A stretch of 10,069 nucleotides of DNA from Cyclobacteriaceae bacterium (GTDB lineage: Bacteria > Bacteroidota > Bacteroidia > Cytophagales > Cyclobacteriaceae): NCBI GenBank assembly GCA_030589835.1, contig JAUUZS010000100.1, forward strand, positions 1 through 10,069. The letters run 5' to 3'. A program made the position numbers and the translations under genes. Within the stretch, counting starts at the first letter, position 1. The number at the start of each line of letters is the position of its first letter. Positions 6,130 to 10,069 of the stretch are shown piece by piece. Under the pieces are notes generated by a model that searched no databases, was not told the origin of the DNA, and saw nothing but the letters and a program-made list of their open reading frames with translations.

Positions 6130-7719
6130 AATAATGGTGTCTTTTAAGAGTTTATCGCTTTTCTCAGGATAATCCGTCATATGGTGTAGGCCCCTGCTTT
6201 CATTTCTTCTCAAGGCTGAAGTAATGATCAGAAAAGCAATGGATGCGAGGTTTCTCAATTCGACCAATTCCCCGGAAATTTTTGATTTCTTATAATAATC
6301 TTCAATTTCCTGATAAAGCACATGGACTCTTCTTTTGGCCCTGTTCAATTGCTTTTTCGATCGCACAATACCCACATAATCCCACATTATGTTCTGGATT
6401 TCTTTCTTGTTGTGCCGTGTCAATACCCATTCTTTTTCGTCGATAATCCCGGATTCATCCCATTCAGGAATAACCACAGTCCCAAAATTTCTCGCTCGCT
6501 TATTGATTACTTTCATCGCCGCATTATGGCTAAACGCCAATCCTTCAATAAGGCTATTGCTCGCCAGTCGATTGGCACCATGCAGTCCTGTATGTGCCGC
6601 TTCGCCAATAGCATAAAGGTTTTGCATAGAGGTTTGCCCTGTAAGGCTCGTCATAATGCCCCCACAAAAATAATGTGCCGCAGGTACCACAGGTATGGGC
6701 TCAGCAGAGATATCTATCTTGATGGACTCCTTACAGTATTTATAAATATTGGGGAACCTTGAACGTACCTCCTCCCCATCAAGATGTCTCATATCTAAAA
6801 ACACACAGTCCTCTCTCCTTTTTTTCATCTCAGCGTCAATGCCCCGGGCTACGATATCCCTTGGGGCAAGATCTGCCCGCTGATCATATTTTGGCATAAA
6901 ATATTCATTGCTGCCGTTCATCAATTTGCCACCAAAACCCCTCAATGCTTCAGAGATAAGAAATGATCTTCGTCCGGGATTATACAATGACGTCGGATGA
7001 AACTGAACAAATTCCATATTGCCAATCCTTACTCCTGCCCGGTAAGCCATCGCGATCCCATCGCCGGTGGCGATATCGGGATTTGTAGAATGCAAAAACA
7101 CTTTGGAGGCACCCCCTGTGGCAATGACGGTATAGTTTGACTGAAAGGTTTTTACGCATTTATTTTCCTCACACAGCACATAGGCACCAAAACAGATGTT
7201 AAAGGCAGATTGAAGGTTGCCAAGGACATGGTGCTCCGTGATGATATCAATCGCCAAATGATTTTCATATATATGAATGTTGGGGTTCGCTTTGGCCTTT
7301 TCGAGCAGCGCACGCTGAATCTCAGCGCCAGTCATATCTGCCGCATGCAATATACGGTGTTCTGAATGCCCGCCTTCTCGTGCCAAATCATAGGAGCCAT
7401 CATTACTCTTGGTAAATTTAACACCCCATTTTATCAAATCAGCTATCCTTTCCGGAGCCTCCGAAATTGCTGATTCAACGGCGTCCTTATGACAAAGGCC
7501 AGCTCCGGCAATGAGCGTATCTTCAATATGTTTTTTGAAATCATCCTTTTTATTGGTGACCGAAGCTATACCTCCCTGTGCATAGGAGGTGTTGGACTCA
7601 TTGGCCAATCGTTTGGAAATTAAATTCACCTGTCCATATTCAGCAACTTTTAATGCAAAGCTCAGGCCTGCCACGCCACTACCAATTACTAAATAATCAG
7701 ATTTTATAATTGAAGACAA
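6127..7719 (-). CDS. nadB: L-aspartate oxidase
   Basis: This 530-residue flavoprotein oxidises L-aspartate to iminoaspartate, the first step of de novo NAD synthesis, and hands it to NadA. The FAD-binding start is VIGSGVAGLS (11-20, GxGxxG), followed by SYAQGGIAS (45-53), GGHSEHRILHAADMTG (116-131) and MEFVQFHPTSLY (235-246). LAPRDIVARG (284-293) and PAAHYFCGGI (346-355) carry Arg287 and His349, which match catalytic residues of the succinate dehydrogenase/fumarate reductase fold. GEAAHTGLHGANRLASNSL (372-390) binds FAD, and a helical C-terminal domain follows. The start is TTG at 7719: no in-frame ATG lies between an upstream TAA (7723-7725) and the FAD motif. It follows nadA by 13 bp, so the two are co-transcribed. 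The stop TAG lies on the edge of the element at 5964-6129. Confidence 0.95.
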   Translation of the reverse strand: MSSIIKSDYLVIGSGVAGLSFALKVAEYGQVNLISKRLANESNTSYAQGGIASVTNKKDDFKKHIEDTLIAGAGLCHKDAVESAISEAPERIADLIKWGVKFTKSNDGSYDLAREGGHSEHRILHAADMTGAEIQRALLEKAKANPNIHIYENHLAIDIITEHHVLGNLQSAFNICFGAYVLCEENKCVKTFQSNYTVIATGGASKVFLHSTNPDIATGDGIAMAYRAGVRIGNMEFVQFHPTSLYNPGRRSFLISEALRGFGGKLMNGSNEYFMPKYDQRADLAPRDIVARGIDAEMKKRREDCVFLDMRHLDGEEVRSRFPNIYKYCKESIKIDISAEPIPVVPAAHYFCGGIMTSLTGQTSMQNLYAIGEAAHTGLHGANRLASNSLIEGLAFSHNAAMKVINKRARNFGTVVIPEWDESGIIDEKEWVLTRHNKKEIQNIMWDYVGIVRSKKQLNRAKRRVHVLYQEIEDYYKKSKISGELVELRNLASIAFLIITSALRRNESRGLHHMTDYPEKSDKLLKDTII

Positions 7720-7732
7720 ATCTTATAGGGGT

Positions 7733-8746
7733 TTATAGGTTTAGTTTTTTTGAAATTTCCAGCATCCTTAAAATTGGGATTTTAGCTTTCGCCATCAATT
7801 CTTCACTCAAGGTCAGCTCCGGCTGCTCATGTTCAAGGCATAGATACAGTTTTTCCATGGTATTGAGCTTCATAAACGAGCAATCATTGCAACCACAAGT
7901 AGAGTCGATCGAAGGCGCCGGAATAAAAATCTTGTCCGGGCTGTTTTTTTGCATCTGATGCAAAATACCACTTTCTGTAGCAACGATAAATTTCTTCGCA
8001 TCGCTTTTTTGAGAATACTTTAAAAGCGCAGTGGTAGAACCCACAAAATCAGCAGCGATCAAAAGGGGCTTTTCACATTCCGGATGAGCAATAAATTCGG
8101 CATCGGCTTGTTGATCCTTGAGGGCGAGTATTTTTTCCAGGGAGTATTTCTCATGCACCATACAAGCGCCATCCCACAACACCATGTCCCTTCCAGTCTT
8201 GCTATTGATATAATTACCTAAATTCTTATCCGGCGCAAAAATGAGTTTTTCATCCACATCAAAACTTGCTACAATAGATTCGGCATTTGAAGAAGTACAA
8301 ATCACATCAGAAAGTGCTTTGATATCTGCTGAGCAATTGATATACGACAATACTTTGTGATCAGGGTGCTCGGCTTTGAAGGCTGCAAATTTATCGGCAG
8401 GCGCCGATTCAGCAAGTGAACATCCGGCATTCAAATCGGGAATAATAACTTTTTTATCCGGATTTAATATTTTTGCCGTTTCAGCCATAAAATGTACCCC
8501 CAGGAATACGATGACATCTGCCTCGGTTTTTTCAACTTTCTGGCTTAACCCGAGGCTATCTCCAATAAAATCTGAAATATCCTGGAGGTCAGGTGTGATA
8601 TAAAAATGACCGAGGATGATGGCATTTTTCTCCTTCTTTAGCCTAAGGATTTCCTGCTCGAGGTTAATCTTTGGGTCTATTGGCAAGTTCAGATACCCAT
8701 ATCTTTCTATCGATGCTTCCATTTCCATTTCCATACTTACTTCCAT
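7733..8746 (-). CDS. nadA: Quinolinate synthase A
   Basis: This 337-residue [4Fe-4S] enzyme condenses iminoaspartate (from NadB) with dihydroxyacetone phosphate to give quinolinate. Expected landmarks are present: GHFYITPDLQDISDFIGDSL (46-65), the substrate-binding His/Tyr motif usually read as AHxYQ; NAGCSLAES with Cys109; ICTSSNA (149-155); WDGACMVHE with Cys195; and DSTCGCNDCSFMKLNT with Cys284, Cys286 and Cys289. Cys109, Cys195 and one of the last group, probably Cys289, should hold the cluster. The N-terminus MEVSMEMEMEASI has four candidate ATG codons (residues 1, 5, 7, 9), so the exact start is uncertain; conserved sequence begins near residue 27. It is the first gene of the nadA-nadB pair. 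A TATGTTTG motif lies only seven bases before the first ATG, which favours a later ATG or a very short leader if it is the promoter. Confidence 0.95.
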   Translation of the reverse strand: MEVSMEMEMEASIERYGYLNLPIDPKINLEQEILRLKKEKNAIILGHFYITPDLQDISDFIGDSLGLSQKVEKTEADVIVFLGVHFMAETAKILNPDKKVIIPDLNAGCSLAESAPADKFAAFKAEHPDHKVLSYINCSADIKALSDVICTSSNAESIVASFDVDEKLIFAPDKNLGNYINSKTGRDMVLWDGACMVHEKYSLEKILALKDQQADAEFIAHPECEKPLLIAADFVGSTTALLKYSQKSDAKKFIVATESGILHQMQKNSPDKIFIPAPSIDSTCGCNDCSFMKLNTMEKLYLCLEHEQPELTLSEELMAKAKIPILRMLEISKKLNL

Positions 8747-8753
8747 TAGCGCG

Positions 8754-8761
8754 CAAACATA
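8754..8761 (-). promoter_or_regulatory. Possible -7 element upstream of nadA
   Basis: On the minus strand this reads TATGTTTG, an exact fit to the Bacteroidota -7 consensus TAnnTTTG. No TTG -33 element is seen at the usual 19-21 base distance, and the first nadA ATG is only seven bases away, so transcription would start at or inside the annotated start. It is a weak candidate. Confidence 0.25.
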
Positions 8762-8847
8762 ATAAAATTAAGATTTAATTCCCTTATAAATGAGCTTAGC
8801 ACTCCATTTAATAACAAATTGAAGCATTAAAATGTTCTTTTATTATT

Positions 8848-9006
8848 CTAATTATCTGTCAGTAGGAATTCATTACTTTTTGCTCCTTCAACATCTGCAT
8901 TGCGTGCTGTTTTTTCTTTCAATTTCCATCCCCAAATTTGAATCTTCTTTTTTATTATTTCTATAACATCAATGTAAATATTTATGCAGCACTCATGGTA
9001 CCCGGA
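8848..9006 (-). pseudogene. Start-less open frame, possible 3' remnant of a lost gene
   Basis: A minus-strand frame is open for 52 codons from inside the hairpin at 9002-9036 down to a TAG at 8848-8850. It reads in part IEIIKKKIQIWGWKLKEKTA and then RNADVEGAKSNEFLLTDN, a plausible charged C-terminus, but there is no ATG or GTG start and the N-terminal end runs into the repeat. I do not recognise the family. It occupies about half of the 336-bp stretch between the isomerase-like gene and nadA; the rest is AT-rich sequence in which I see only the hairpin and the nadA promoter motif. A chance frame is possible. Confidence 0.28.
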
Positions 9007-9036
9007 TTATGTTTGCGCTATGCAAGCATAATCCGG
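9002..9036. repeat. Strong hairpin, CCGGATTATG arms
   Basis: Ten-base perfect arms (CCGGATTATG at 9002-9011, CATAATCCGG at 9027-9036) extend through one T-G wobble and TTGC/GCAA to a 15-pair stem with a GCTAT loop. It begins 46 bases after the end of the isomerase-like gene (minus strand), so it could stabilise or end that transcript. No T run follows on the minus strand, so it is not a standard intrinsic terminator. It may be a dispersed palindromic repeat. Confidence 0.75.
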
Positions 9037-9082
9037 ATTGAATATTCTTGATGACAAAGGTTCTGGTCAGGGCATGATGATT

Positions 9083-9964
9083 TTAAAGGCGGTCTCTGAT
9101 TTCATCGATCATTACAGGAATATTCTTTGTCGGATCGCTTTGCAATGTTTCCAGCGGCAAATATCCTATATAATTGGCTTTATGTATGATTTCCATAAGT
9201 CGATTATAGTTTACTGATACTTTGCGACCATTCTCCCACACTTGCTCCTTTATCTGCCAGGTGATTGCATATTTTATCAATGTTTCTATTTCTTCATACA
9301 CATCTCTGAAAGGCAGGCTTCCAATATCAAGATACAATCCCAGCCACTTGGAATTCACACCTTCTAACACCTGAATTATTTCCTCTGAAGATATTAAGAA
9401 GTCATTATGATTTTGCATAGCAATCATTACGCCATACTTTTCACCAATTTCGCATGCTTGTTTTAGCTCTTCTATCACTTGCAGGATAACGGTATTTTTA
9501 TCTCTGTTATCTTTAATTTTTTTCCCGGGAAACACTCTCAATAATGGTGCTCCGAGTTTGCTTGCCACCCCACACCATGACTCGATAAGCATTAAATCCG
9601 CTTTTCTTTTTGACGGATCAGCATTGGCGAAGTCATTTCGGATACCTGTTCCACTGATTTCAATGCCAGCCAAAAAGGCCTTTCTTTTAAACTCATTTAT
9701 ATAAGAGTCGGTGGGCACCTCAGGATATCCGGGAAAATAGTATCCTGTAGGATCAAGGGCATCAAAACCTTGCTCTTTGCAGAAATCAATAAGGTCTAAA
9801 AGCGTCCAGCTACCGGCCCTCAATTCCTTATTGAAAGAATAGGCATTCAGGCTTATTTTAATTGGGTTTTTGTCAACCTTTTTATGAGGTTTGGCAACAA
9901 GGGCATAATTTCCACCAATAGCACCTGCAACAATAGAGGATTTTAAAAAAACTCTGCGCTTCAT
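9083..9964 (-). CDS. Sugar phosphate isomerase/epimerase-like TIM-barrel protein with Tat-type N-terminus
   Basis: This 293-residue protein belongs to the xylose isomerase-like/AP endonuclease 2-type TIM-barrel superfamily. It starts MKRRVFLKSSIVAGAIGG, a twin-arginine motif (RRVFLK) followed by a hydrophobic stretch, suggesting folded export to the periplasm. The barrel runs from about residue 34 (IKISLNAYSFN) to the end. Candidate metal ligands are His186 (MQNHND), Asp213 (YLDIGS) and Glu272 (YLPLETLQSD). The TWQIKEQVW segment (235-243) replaces the more usual HxKD, a variant I recall in Bacteroidota members. Such proteins isomerise or epimerise sugars or sugar derivatives; the substrate here is unknown. 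It is a single gene on the minus strand with an AT-rich upstream region (9965-10069) showing no clear ribosome site or promoter. A hairpin lies downstream at 9002-9036. Confidence 0.82.
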   Translation of the reverse strand: MKRRVFLKSSIVAGAIGGNYALVAKPHKKVDKNPIKISLNAYSFNKELRAGSWTLLDLIDFCKEQGFDALDPTGYYFPGYPEVPTDSYINEFKRKAFLAGIEISGTGIRNDFANADPSKRKADLMLIESWCGVASKLGAPLLRVFPGKKIKDNRDKNTVILQVIEELKQACEIGEKYGVMIAMQNHNDFLISSEEIIQVLEGVNSKWLGLYLDIGSLPFRDVYEEIETLIKYAITWQIKEQVWENGRKVSVNYNRLMEIIHKANYIGYLPLETLQSDPTKNIPVMIDEIRDRL

Positions 9965-10069
9965 AATATTTTAGTAAATAAATTAAAAATGTTAAAACAA
10001 TTTTTTAAATAATGGCTTAAATTACATTATATGTTTATTAAAAAAGAAAAAGTAATCTACAACATTTAA

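Noticed and set aside
6322..6762. Plus-strand open frame of 146 codons inside nadB
   Set aside because: It is antisense to the conserved C-terminal half of NadB and has no protein-like pattern.

Overview
This window looks like part of a chromosome from the phylum Bacteroidota, probably near the Cytophagales. That rests on AT-rich spacers, the lack of clear Shine-Dalgarno sites, and the flavour of several genes: the symporter remnant, a short zinc-ribbon protein, the NWQIKE-type sugar isomerase-like protein and a two-subunit 2-oxoacid:ferredoxin oxidoreductase. The taxonomic call is inference. I see no rRNA, tRNA or CRISPR array, and no previously undescribed system that I can defend.

Left part (1-2565). 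A broken sodium:solute symporter gene on the plus strand (14-1035) has apparently lost most of its 5' half and carries two in-frame stops. A decayed-looking spacer follows, then a SnoaL/NTF2-like gene (1358-1804, +). A zinc-ribbon gene (1944-2303, -) converges on it. Fragments of an unrecognised gene lie at 2316-2565 on the minus strand.

Middle (2566-8746). Four housekeeping genes lie on the minus strand in two operons. korA-korB (5737 to 2726) encodes the alpha/gamma and beta subunits of a 2-oxoacid (probably 2-oxoglutarate) oxidoreductase that passes electrons to ferredoxin. nadA-nadB (8746 to 6127) encodes the two enzymes that make quinolinate from aspartate for NAD. Each operon ends at a short element of about 160 bp with related terminal inverted repeats and flanking TA (2566-2728 and 5964-6129). 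In both cases the stop codon of the last gene (korB, nadB) is TAG built from the flanking TA plus the first G of the element. This is the most interesting feature of the window: a MITE-like family sitting exactly on two stop codons.

Right part (8747-10069). Upstream of nadA lie a half promoter motif, an open frame without a start that may be a gene remnant, and a strong 15-bp-stem hairpin (9002-9036). The last gene (9083-9964, -) is a sugar phosphate isomerase/epimerase-like TIM-barrel protein with a twin-arginine type N-terminus. Its AT-rich upstream region runs to the window end.
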